This document shows, one piece after another, positions 32,051 to 38,668 of a stretch of DNA of 38,668 nucleotides. The stretch's first letter is position 1. The number at the start of each line of letters is the position of its first letter. The position numbers and the translations under genes were made by a program. The DNA comes from Flavobacterium sp. (GTDB taxonomy: Bacteria; Bacteroidota; Bacteroidia; Flavobacteriales; Flavobacteriaceae). The stretch spans positions 1 through 38,668 of the forward strand of contig JACMOK010000024.1 of assembly GCA_014378065.1 (NCBI GenBank), given 5' to 3'. The notes under the pieces were generated by a model. That model searched no databases. It was given only the letters and a program-made list of their open reading frames with translations, and was not told the DNA's origin.

Positions 32051-33742
32051 ATGAAGGAAATCAAAAATATCGTACGATCAAGAGCGCAAGAATCATCAAG
32101 TGCTGTTGAAAAACTGTACATCACCATGCGTCATTTGTTTAACAGAGGGTTCTATAAGCCTATGGGCGTTTCGGGCGAAACACTAAGAGAGGCACTGTTG
32201 TCTTTACGCCCCGAAATTTATGGAACCATCGCAGAAGAAAAAGTAGAATTGAGCGGGCTTTTATATGTGATTGAAAGACTGCCAGTGGGAATTGAAGAAT
32301 GTCGGTTTATCAACCTCACTTCTGATGAAGGCTATTCTAAATCGCACTTTAAAGCGATTGTTCCGCCGAAACGAAAACGAAATTGTTATCGCATCGATGA
32401 AGAGCAGATGAATGTAGAAATAACGCGTGGTCGTTCTGATATTTATGATATTTTGACCCACCTGACTTTTATCTTTATCGAATCGCATAAAATAAAAGAC
32501 CGCATCTTGATTGACGAAAGTGGCGAGGTCACGCGAGATTGGCAAAAACTAGCCCAAGCGGTGTCTCAAAATAAAAAGATGACGCTGATTGAAAAAGAAA
32601 AAACTATTTCGCACACCGCCAATATTTTAGGACGCACTTTTGCCGAAGTCTTAGACATTTACGATGCTTTTGCAACAGCAGACAAACCCGATCGTTTTTT
32701 GCATGTAATTTATTGGCTAGGAAAACTGGCGATGGAAGAAGTCATAGAAAACAACAAACGCACCATTACGTTTAGTCCGATTTTAAGGGAACGCCTGGGG
32801 CATCATATTCACGGAGAAATTTGGGCCACCAACATAAAAGAAGTGCTTAAAGCCAATGAACTTTTAGACCGACCCATTCACATTATCAGCGCCAACATGC
32901 ACAGTGTGATGAATTCTATCTTTGCAACGCATGTTTTAAAGACAAAATTCAAAGACCAATCGGATTTTAATATTTATGAAGAATTGAGCAAATCAGGCGC
33001 TCATGAAGTTCGAAATAAGGTCGAGGACTTCGCCAGGCAATTTGGCATGATCTCGCTTCCGGATACCTCAGGAACCAATATAGACGTACAAATTTTTGAT
33101 ACTGCGAAAATAGATTTAAAAAAATCAGGCTTTCCATCCGCAAAACTTGAAACCGCAAAGCCGGTAATTATCGTTATGGATTATGCTTTTGGAGAACAGG
33201 CTTATGAAACCATCGACGAATTATTAAAACCCTTCAGAGAAACTCAAGAAAAGAAAGTGTTTTTAAACGTGGTTTCAGTATCAATTATGGGAAAAGCAGG
33301 AATTCTGCAAGGCGGAAAAGGCGATATCATGATTCCTTCGGCGCATATTAATGAAGGGACAGGCGATAATTATCCGTTTGAAAATGAACTTACCAAGGAA
33401 ATGCTCGAAGGAAATGGCATTCCGGTTTTTGCTGGCCCTATGGTAACGGTATTGGGCACTTCATTGCAGAACAAAGATTTACTTAGGTTTTTTCACGATT
33501 CTACCTGGGGCGTCATCGGCCTGGAAATGGAGGGCGCTTATTACCAAAAGGCCATTCAGTCTGCCTCAAAAATAAGAAAGAGCATCAATCCCGACGTGAA
33601 AGTAAGGTATGCTTATTATGCCTCAGACAATCCTTTAGAAACCGGCAGCACATTGGCTTCTGGCGGACTAGGAACGACGGGCGTGAAACCAACCTACCTG
33701 ATTACTATTAAAATTTTAGAGCAAATTTTCAACATAAAATAA
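32051..33742 (+). CDS. DUF6909 protein with nucleosidase-like C-terminal domain
   Basis: The 563-residue protein resembles Bacteroidetes DUF6909 proteins of unknown function. The N-terminal 330 residues (opening MKEIKNIVRSRAQESSS, then a helical region with LYITMRHLFNRGFYKP) show no familiar motif. From about residue 368 the sequence looks like the nucleoside phosphorylase/nucleosidase fold, closest in feel to AMP nucleosidase: KGDIMIPSAHI near 425, IGLEMEGAYY near 487 (the EMEGA-type substrate motif) and YYASDNPLETGS near 521 (the Ser-Asp catalytic region). This suggests a purine nucleosidase-like activity, but that is inference. It begins an operon continuing into the Wzz-like and rfb genes, with a 9-nt gap to the next gene. 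Confidence 0.72.
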   Translation: MKEIKNIVRSRAQESSSAVEKLYITMRHLFNRGFYKPMGVSGETLREALLSLRPEIYGTIAEEKVELSGLLYVIERLPVGIEECRFINLTSDEGYSKSHFKAIVPPKRKRNCYRIDEEQMNVEITRGRSDIYDILTHLTFIFIESHKIKDRILIDESGEVTRDWQKLAQAVSQNKKMTLIEKEKTISHTANILGRTFAEVLDIYDAFATADKPDRFLHVIYWLGKLAMEEVIENNKRTITFSPILRERLGHHIHGEIWATNIKEVLKANELLDRPIHIISANMHSVMNSIFATHVLKTKFKDQSDFNIYEELSKSGAHEVRNKVEDFARQFGMISLPDTSGTNIDVQIFDTAKIDLKKSGFPSAKLETAKPVIIVMDYAFGEQAYETIDELLKPFRETQEKKVFLNVVSVSIMGKAGILQGGKGDIMIPSAHINEGTGDNYPFENELTKEMLEGNGIPVFAGPMVTVLGTSLQNKDLLRFFHDSTWGVIGLEMEGAYYQKAIQSASKIRKSINPDVKVRYAYYASDNPLETGSTLASGGLGTTGVKPTYLITIKILEQIFNIK

Positions 33743-33751
33743 ATTGATACG

Positions 33752-34732
33752 ATGAGCACAAACGCGCCAGGCAAAGCTGAAAATCAGGAAGTGGATTTGT
33801 CGATGATTTCAAAAGGCATCGGAAATTTTTTCCAAAATATAGGCACACTTTTGTTTAAAGCCATTCAGTTTATAATAAAACACATCATCGTCATTTTAAT
33901 TTTATTTGTCATTGGCGTTGGTTTGGGTTTATATCTTGACAAAAACAATAAAACCTATGACCATCAGATTATTGTTCAACCCAATTTTGGCAGTACCGAT
34001 TACTTGTATGCAAAGATTGATTTAATAGAATCTAAAATAAAAGAACGAGACACTTTATTTCTTAAAGCTATCGGAATTCAAGATGCCGAAATGCTCAGCA
34101 AAATCGAAATAAAACCAGTAATTGATGTTTACCGCTTTATTAATACGAGTGAACAAAATTTTGAATTGTTGAAATTGATGGCTGAAGACAGTGATATTAA
34201 AAAAATCGTAGAAGAAAAGCCTACCAGTAAGAATTATCCGTACCATTTAATTTCATTCAGGACAAAGAAAGTAACCAATGCCAACAAAACGATAGCACCT
34301 TTACTAAACTTTCTGAACAATAGTGCTTTTTATACCAAAATTCAAAAAGAATACGTCAACAATGAGATGGTAAAAATGAAAGCCAATGAACTGACCATCG
34401 CGCAAATAGACGGTTTTTTGAACAGCTTCACCAATCCCTCGAACCAAAATGCCAAAAATGACAAATTGGTATACTACAACGAAAATAGTCCGTTGAATGA
34501 CGTTATTGAAACCAAAGACAAACTCATTAAAGAACAAGGAAATCTTAGAATTGATTTGGTGGGATTGGATAAAATAATTAAAGAGAATAGCAGCACACTG
34601 AATACAGAAAACAATGAATCAATAAACGGAAAACTGAAATTAATTTTACCATTGTTGTTTATTTTAATTTACATCAGCATTTTTGGATTCATCGGCTTTT
34701 ACAAAAATCAAAAGGCCATAAGCAAACAATAA
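33752..34732 (+). CDS. Wzz-like (chain-length-determinant type) inner-membrane protein
   Basis: The 326-residue protein has two transmembrane segments, at about residues 38-64 (IKHIIVILILFVIGVGLGLYLD) and 293-317, enclosing a periplasmic domain that is Lys/Asn rich and helical. This is the topology of Wzz/chain-length proteins, which regulate O-antigen or exopolysaccharide length, and the gene lies directly upstream of dTDP-rhamnose genes. The N-terminal 35 residues are cytoplasmic and Asn/Gln rich. No specific Wzz signature could be confirmed, so another envelope protein with the same topology is possible. It starts 9 nt after DUF6909 and ends 23 nt before rfbA. Confidence 0.6.
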   Translation: MSTNAPGKAENQEVDLSMISKGIGNFFQNIGTLLFKAIQFIIKHIIVILILFVIGVGLGLYLDKNNKTYDHQIIVQPNFGSTDYLYAKIDLIESKIKERDTLFLKAIGIQDAEMLSKIEIKPVIDVYRFINTSEQNFELLKLMAEDSDIKKIVEEKPTSKNYPYHLISFRTKKVTNANKTIAPLLNFLNNSAFYTKIQKEYVNNEMVKMKANELTIAQIDGFLNSFTNPSNQNAKNDKLVYYNENSPLNDVIETKDKLIKEQGNLRIDLVGLDKIIKENSSTLNTENNESINGKLKLILPLLFILIYISIFGFIGFYKNQKAISKQ

Positions 34733-34755
34733 TCGGTTTTTAAAGTACTATTTAC

Positions 34756-35613
34756 ATGAAGGGAATAATTTTAGCAGGAGGTTCTGGTACACGATTGCAC
34801 CCACTAACATTGGCGGTCAGCAAGCAATTGATGCCTATTTATGATAAGCCAATGATCTATTATCCGTTATCGACATTGCTTTGGTCTGGCATCAGGGAAA
34901 TATTAATTATTTCTACGCCGCACGATTTGCCCTTATTTGAACAATTGTTAGGCGATGGTAAAAAGTTGGGATGTCGTTTTGAATATGCGGTTCAAGAAAA
35001 TCCAAATGGCCTGGCAGAAGCCTTTATTATCGGTAAAGAATTTATTGGATCAGACAAAGTGGCTCTCGTACTGGGAGACAATATTTTCTACGGCACAGGT
35101 TTGTCAGAATTGTTACTTGCCAACAACAACCCGGAAGGCGGCATTATCTATGCTTATCATGTTCATGATCCGGAGCGGTACGGTGTAGTCGATTTCGATT
35201 CCGACGGAAAAGTGATCTCGATCGAGGAAAAGCCGGAAAAACCGAAATCAAATTATGCTGTTCCGGGAATCTATTTTTACGACAATGACGTGGTGGCAAT
35301 AGCGGCCAACATCAAACCAAGTCATAGGGGCGAACTTGAAATCACCGATATCAATAAAGAATACCTCAAACGGGGAAAACTGAAAGTAAGTATTCTCGAC
35401 AGGGGAACTGCTTGGCTTGACACCGGAACGTTTAATTCTCTGATGCAGGCATCCCAATTTGTTCAAGTAATAGAAGAACGACAGGGATTAAAAATTGGCT
35501 CCATTGAAGAAGCCGCTTTTAAGATGGGATTTATTGATGCAGATCAATTAAAAACATTGGCACAACCCTTATTGAAAAGTGGATATGGAACCCATTTGCT
35601 AAGCATTATCTAA
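34756..35613 (+). CDS. rfbA: Glucose-1-phosphate thymidylyltransferase
   Basis: RfbA/RmlA makes dTDP-glucose from dTTP and glucose 1-phosphate, the first step of dTDP-L-rhamnose synthesis. The 285-residue protein has the signature [11 protein letters not shown] at residues 8-18 and [18 protein letters not shown] following it, plus LGDNIFYG near 110 and [20 protein letters not shown] near 160. The length and start (ATG 34756) are normal. It is followed 4 nt later by rfbC. The enzyme is cytosolic and supplies precursor for surface glycans. Confidence 0.97.
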   Translation: MKGIILAGGSGTRLHPLTLAVSKQLMPIYDKPMIYYPLSTLLWSGIREILIISTPHDLPLFEQLLGDGKKLGCRFEYAVQENPNGLAEAFIIGKEFIGSDKVALVLGDNIFYGTGLSELLLANNNPEGGIIYAYHVHDPERYGVVDFDSDGKVISIEEKPEKPKSNYAVPGIYFYDNDVVAIAANIKPSHRGELEITDINKEYLKRGKLKVSILDRGTAWLDTGTFNSLMQASQFVQVIEERQGLKIGSIEEAAFKMGFIDADQLKTLAQPLLKSGYGTHLLSII

Positions 35614-35617
35614 GAGT

Positions 35618-36169
35618 ATGAATTTTGTTTCCACCAAACTTGAAGGTTGTTACGTCATTGAGCCCAAAGTCATTCTTGATGACCGAGGCTATTTTATGGA
35701 AAGTTTCAATGAAAACACCTTTCAAAAAGCAATCGGACAAAGTGTTCGTTTTGTTCAAGACAATCAATCTTTTTCTACCAAAGGAGTACTTAGAGGATTG
35801 CATTATCAAACCGGAGAACACGCCCAGGCCAAATTGGTTCGTGTCTTGTCTGGAGAAGTATTAGATGTGGCGGTGGATATTCGACCGGATTCTAAAACAT
35901 TCGGACAGCAAGTAACGGTAGTACTTTCATCTGAAAATCAAAAACAATTTTTTATCCCGAAAGGATTTGCGCATGGGTTTTTAGTATTGAGTGCTTCTGC
36001 CACTTTTTTTTATAAATGTGATAATTTTTACAACAAGGCTTCCGAGGGCGGCATTATTTATAATGATCCTTCTCTAAAAATCGATTGGAAATTCCCAGCG
36101 TCCGAACTTATTATATCTGAAAAAGACAAACTCCAACCCTTTCTTGAAAAATCAAAAAAAGCATGGTAG
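35618..36169 (+). CDS. rfbC: dTDP-4-dehydrorhamnose 3,5-epimerase
   Basis: RfbC/RmlC epimerises dTDP-4-dehydro-6-deoxyglucose at C3 and C5. The 183-residue cupin has LRGLHYQ with the catalytic histidine near residues 58-64, the VLDVAVDIRPDS segment near 86, GFAHGFLVLS near 118 and the catalytic tyrosine region FFYKCDNFYN near 130. The start is the ATG at 35618, 4 nt after rfbA. Its 3' end overlaps the start of rfbD by 7 nt. Between A and D this operon has no rfbB, the 4,6-dehydratase that makes its substrate. Confidence 0.96.
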   Translation: MNFVSTKLEGCYVIEPKVILDDRGYFMESFNENTFQKAIGQSVRFVQDNQSFSTKGVLRGLHYQTGEHAQAKLVRVLSGEVLDVAVDIRPDSKTFGQQVTVVLSSENQKQFFIPKGFAHGFLVLSASATFFYKCDNFYNKASEGGIIYNDPSLKIDWKFPASELIISEKDKLQPFLEKSKKAW

Positions 36170-37008
36170 TACTGGTAACGGGAGCCAACGGACAATTGGG
36201 TCAGGCGCTACAATTTATCGCTACAATTTATCCTGCAATTGATTTTAAGTTCTACACTTCTGCCGATTTAGATATCACAAAGCCAACCGACATTGAAAGT
36301 TCTTTCCGTAGCACACAACCTCATTTTTGTATCAATGCCGCCGCCTACACTGCGGTTGATCAAGCCGAGAAAGAGCAAATTAAGGCGTATGCGGTGAATG
36401 TGACCGGAGCTAAAAATTTAGCAGAAGCATGCAACCATTTCAAAACAATTTTAATCCACATTTCGACAGATTTTGTTTTTGACGGAAATAAAAAGGTACC
36501 GTACCACGAAGAAGACAAGACCAATCCGCAAGGCATTTACGGACAAAGCAAATTGGATGGAGAAAAAGCACTTCAAACGATATTTGCCCGCTATTTTATA
36601 TTAAGAACTTCTTGGGTTTATTCCCAATTTGGAAATAATTTCATGAAAACAATGTTGAGGTTTGCCAGCGAAAGAAGCGCTTTAAGCGTTGTAGATGACC
36701 AAATAGGAACGCCAACCCACGCCCTTGATTTGGCTGAAGCGATAGTAAAAGTAATACAAAGCAACAGTAAAAATTTTGGCGTTTATAATTTCAGTAACGA
36801 AGGAAGCGCGAGCTGGTATGATTTTGCAAAAAAAATATTTGAACTGAATAAGATTTCAATCGATTTAAAAGCTATTCCTACATCTAAATTTCCGACACTT
36901 GCCAAACGCCCAGCCTACAGTGTTTTAGACAAATCTAAATTTAAATCAGAATTTGGACATGAAATATCACATTGGCAAACCGCTTTAAAAACGCATCAAA
37001 ATCCATAA
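36163..37008 (+). CDS. rfbD: dTDP-4-dehydrorhamnose reductase
   Basis: RfbD/RmlD reduces dTDP-4-dehydro-L-rhamnose to dTDP-L-rhamnose with NAD(P)H. The 281-residue extended short-chain dehydrogenase has the cofactor motif GANGQLG at residues 7-13, NAAAYTAVDQAE near 66, STDFVFDG near 104, and the catalytic Y-x3-K in YGQSK at about 126-130. It overlaps rfbC by 7 nt, which suggests coupling. It is the last plus-strand gene; the convergent surface-protein gene ends 44 nt downstream. No strong terminator is visible between the two. Confidence 0.96.
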   Translation: MVVLVTGANGQLGQALQFIATIYPAIDFKFYTSADLDITKPTDIESSFRSTQPHFCINAAAYTAVDQAEKEQIKAYAVNVTGAKNLAEACNHFKTILIHISTDFVFDGNKKVPYHEEDKTNPQGIYGQSKLDGEKALQTIFARYFILRTSWVYSQFGNNFMKTMLRFASERSALSVVDDQIGTPTHALDLAEAIVKVIQSNSKNFGVYNFSNEGSASWYDFAKKIFELNKISIDLKAIPTSKFPTLAKRPAYSVLDKSKFKSEFGHEISHWQTALKTHQNP

Positions 37009-37052
37009 AAAAAGCAAGGTTCGGATTTCGTTTTACAGTGTAAATTTCGACA

Positions 37053-38668
37053 CTACCGTTTTATTAATTTGATGGTTTCGGCTTTACTTTCGCTCGACAG
37101 TTTCAGCAAATACATTCCTTGTGGCAAATCTCTAAAGTCAATTTGAGAATTAATTACTTGCCCTTCTTGTATTAATTTACCTTCTGCACCATACATTTTG
37201 TAAAAAGTTGGCTCATACAACCCAGAAACAGTTATTTTTTCGGTAAACGGGTTTGGATAAACTTTGAAGGCCGCGTCGTTGTGACTTCCAACAATCAATG
37301 GATTTTCTACAGTAATCAAAATATCAAACGAAGTACTACCACCAGAATTAAATCCAGTAATCGTGTAAGTTGCGGCTGCAGCTGCTAAAGTTGGTGTTCC
37401 TGAAATGACTCCAGTTTCAAAATTGAGAACTAAGCCCGCGGGCAGTGTTGGCGCTACGATGTAACCGGTGACCACGCCTACAAACGACGGAAAAATATCG
37501 GAAATGGGACTTCCGAGGACAAAAACATTCGGATTTGGATAAACTAACGAATTTGGCGCCACATCGTTGACGACAATAATCAAATCAAATGATGTACTTC
37601 CTCCTGAATTTGTGGCAGTGATTGTGTAAGATGTTGCACCACTGATTGTTGAGGGTGTTCCGGAAATGATACCTGTTGCAGGATCTAAAGCCAACCCATC
37701 AGGTAAAGCTGGAAAAACACTGTAGTTTAAAACAGTCCCACCAAACACAATTGGAGCAATAGCAACAATTGTGATGTTGTTTGTAAATACATTTGGCGAA
37801 AGGTAACTTAATGCATTTGGCGCCAAATCATTGACAGTAATGATCAAATCAAACGAAGTACTACCACCCGAATTCACGGCAGTAACAGTGTACGTTGCGG
37901 TAGCGCTAATGACAGTTGGTGTTCCTGAAATCACCCCAGTTTCAAAATTGAGCACTAAGCCCGCGGGCAGCGTTGGCGCTACGATGTAACCGGTGACCAC
38001 GCCTACAAACGACGGAAAAATATCGGAAATGGGACTTCCAAGGACAAAAACATTTGGATTTGGATAAACTAACGAATTTGGCGCCACATCGTTGACGACA
38101 ATAACCAAATCAAATGATGTACTTCCTCCTGAATTTGTAGCAGCGATAGTGTAAGATGTTGCCAAACTGATTGTTGAGGGTGTTCCGGAAATGATACCTG
38201 TTGCAGGATCTAAAGCCAACCCATCAGGTAACGCTGGAAAAACACTGTAGTTTAAAACAGTCCCACCAAACACAGTTGGAGTAATAGCAACAATTGTGGT
38301 GTTGTTTGTAAATACATTGGGCGAAAGGTAACTTAATGCACTTGGCGCCAAATCATTGACAGTAATGATCAAATCAAACGAAATACTACCACCAGAATTC
38401 ACAGCCTTAACAGTATAAGTTGCAGTGGCGCTAATGACAGTTGGTGTCCCTGAAATGACTCCAGAGATAGTATTGAAAAGCAAACCCGAAGGCAATGAGG
38501 GAGAAACACTGTAGGATAAAACGACCCCGCCTGAAACAGTAGGATTCAGATTCGAAATCGCAGTGTTTCTGCTAAACACATTAGGAGAATTATAACTCAG
38601 CGAAGCAGGCGCCACATCATTGACGGAAATAACAACTCCAAACGAAGTACTACCACCAGAATTCACAG
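37053..38668 (-). CDS. Repetitive Ig-like surface protein with T9SS type A sorting domain (5' end beyond window)
   Basis: The partial gene continues past the right edge; the first codons seen are internal (a valine GTG in a repeat), so no start lies in the window. The visible 538 codons hold five repeats of about 87 residues, each with the putative-Ig (He_PIG) phrases LPDGLALDPATGIISGTPS and NSGGSTSFDLIITVNDxAP. The last 85 residues form a type IX secretion sorting domain, with VYPNPFTEKI and LPQGMYLLKL and the ending IKLIKR. The protein is therefore probably secreted by T9SS and attached or released at the cell surface, perhaps as an adhesin or structural protein. The repeats fall into an alternating two-unit pattern. 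Confidence 0.88.
   Translation of the reverse strand, partial: VNSGGSTSFGVVISVNDVAPASLSYNSPNVFSRNTAISNLNPTVSGGVVLSYSVSPSLPSGLLFNTISGVISGTPTVISATATYTVKAVNSGGSISFDLIITVNDLAPSALSYLSPNVFTNNTTIVAITPTVFGGTVLNYSVFPALPDGLALDPATGIISGTPSTISLATSYTIAATNSGGSTSFDLVIVVNDVAPNSLVYPNPNVFVLGSPISDIFPSFVGVVTGYIVAPTLPAGLVLNFETGVISGTPTVISATATYTVTAVNSGGSTSFDLIITVNDLAPNALSYLSPNVFTNNITIVAIAPIVFGGTVLNYSVFPALPDGLALDPATGIISGTPSTISGATSYTITATNSGGSTSFDLIIVVNDVAPNSLVYPNPNVFVLGSPISDIFPSFVGVVTGYIVAPTLPAGLVLNFETGVISGTPTLAAAAATYTITGFNSGGSTSFDILITVENPLIVGSHNDAAFKVYPNPFTEKITVSGLYEPTFYKMYGAEGKLIQEGQVINSQIDFRDLPQGMYLLKLSSESKAETIKLIKR
37337..37861 (-). repeat. 525-nt two-domain repeat, copy 1
   Basis: This block matches the one starting at 37862 with a constant offset of 525 nt (175 codons, two Ig-like units). 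For example, the stretch around 37456-37560 recurs at 37981-38085 with only a few changes. It codes for the two Ig-like units nearest the sorting domain. Boundaries are approximate. Confidence 0.8.
37862..38386 (-). repeat. 525-nt two-domain repeat, copy 2
   Basis: This is the second copy of the two-unit block. Similarity to the copy at 37337 continues about 75 nt beyond its end, to about 38462, where it breaks off. The high DNA identity points to recent tandem duplication or gene conversion. Such regions are prone to assembly collapse. Confidence 0.8.

Noticed and set aside
37037..37054. Hairpin AGTGT...ACACT as terminator of rfbD
   Set aside because: Only a 5-bp stem with no following T run of convincing length, and it touches the stop of the convergent gene.
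1..38668. Mobile elements, CRISPR arrays or rRNA
   Set aside because: No transposase, integrase, regular direct-repeat-spacer array or rRNA sequence was seen.

Overview
The window looks like chromosomal DNA of a Flavobacteriaceae member, probably close to Flavobacterium. Supporting signs are AT-rich sequence, TAnnTTTG-type -7 promoter elements, few Shine-Dalgarno sites, a type IX secretion (T9SS) C-terminal sorting domain, and families typical of Bacteroidetes (DUF4175, DUF6909, GH3-like, OmpH-like lipoprotein). Most genes are core housekeeping. I see no insertion sequence, prophage, CRISPR array or obvious island.

Layout. At 0.1-6 kb are pgk (-), holB and a DoxX-like gene (+), a PIF1-type helicase (-) and an OmpH/Skp-like lipoprotein (-). 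At 6.2-13.3 kb a tightly packed minus-strand operon reads DUF4175 membrane protein, ybeY, mnmG, an unknown lipoprotein and a SAM methyltransferase. At 13.4-18.3 kb are an AlkB-type monooxygenase and gltX (+), a decayed ORF and an outer-membrane barrel (-), and an SPFH protein (+). At 18.3-25 kb are ytxH-like and glnS (-), folB and tRNA-Cys (+), a LysE-type exporter and rnr (-), and a DUF2007 gene (+). A 641-bp gene-free AT-rich region follows (25032-25672). At 25.7-37 kb the genes run almost entirely rightward: rpiB, tex, (tatA on -), an M23 peptidase, GH3-like, a carboxypeptidase-regulatory-like protein, DUF6909, a Wzz-like protein, and rfbA-rfbC-rfbD. The right edge holds the 3' part of a repetitive Ig-like T9SS surface protein (-).

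The most interesting reading is that the window may contain or adjoin the chromosomal replication origin. Two near-perfect ParB-binding parS palindromes flank mnmG at 7608-7623 and 9527-9542, and a weaker match lies in holB. The 641-bp gap carries seven same-strand TGTTAA motifs. Gene orientation changes from mostly minus (13 of 20 protein genes) to mostly plus (10 of 12) across the gap. No canonical DnaA box was seen, so the origin assignment is a hypothesis. Both parS palindromes are also coding DNA, at the YbeY C-terminus and the lipoprotein N-terminus.

Functionally the window joins translation and RNA maturation (gltX, glnS, tRNA-Cys, mnmG, ybeY, rnr, tex), replication and repair (holB, helicase), envelope biogenesis (OmpH-like, OMP barrel, M23, tatA, Wzz-like, dTDP-rhamnose genes) and central metabolism (pgk, rpiB, folB). 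Several start codons were moved inward from the longest ORF because the upstream in-frame start lies in or before the -7 promoter element (holB, glnS, M23 peptidase) or inside the preceding gene (methyltransferase).
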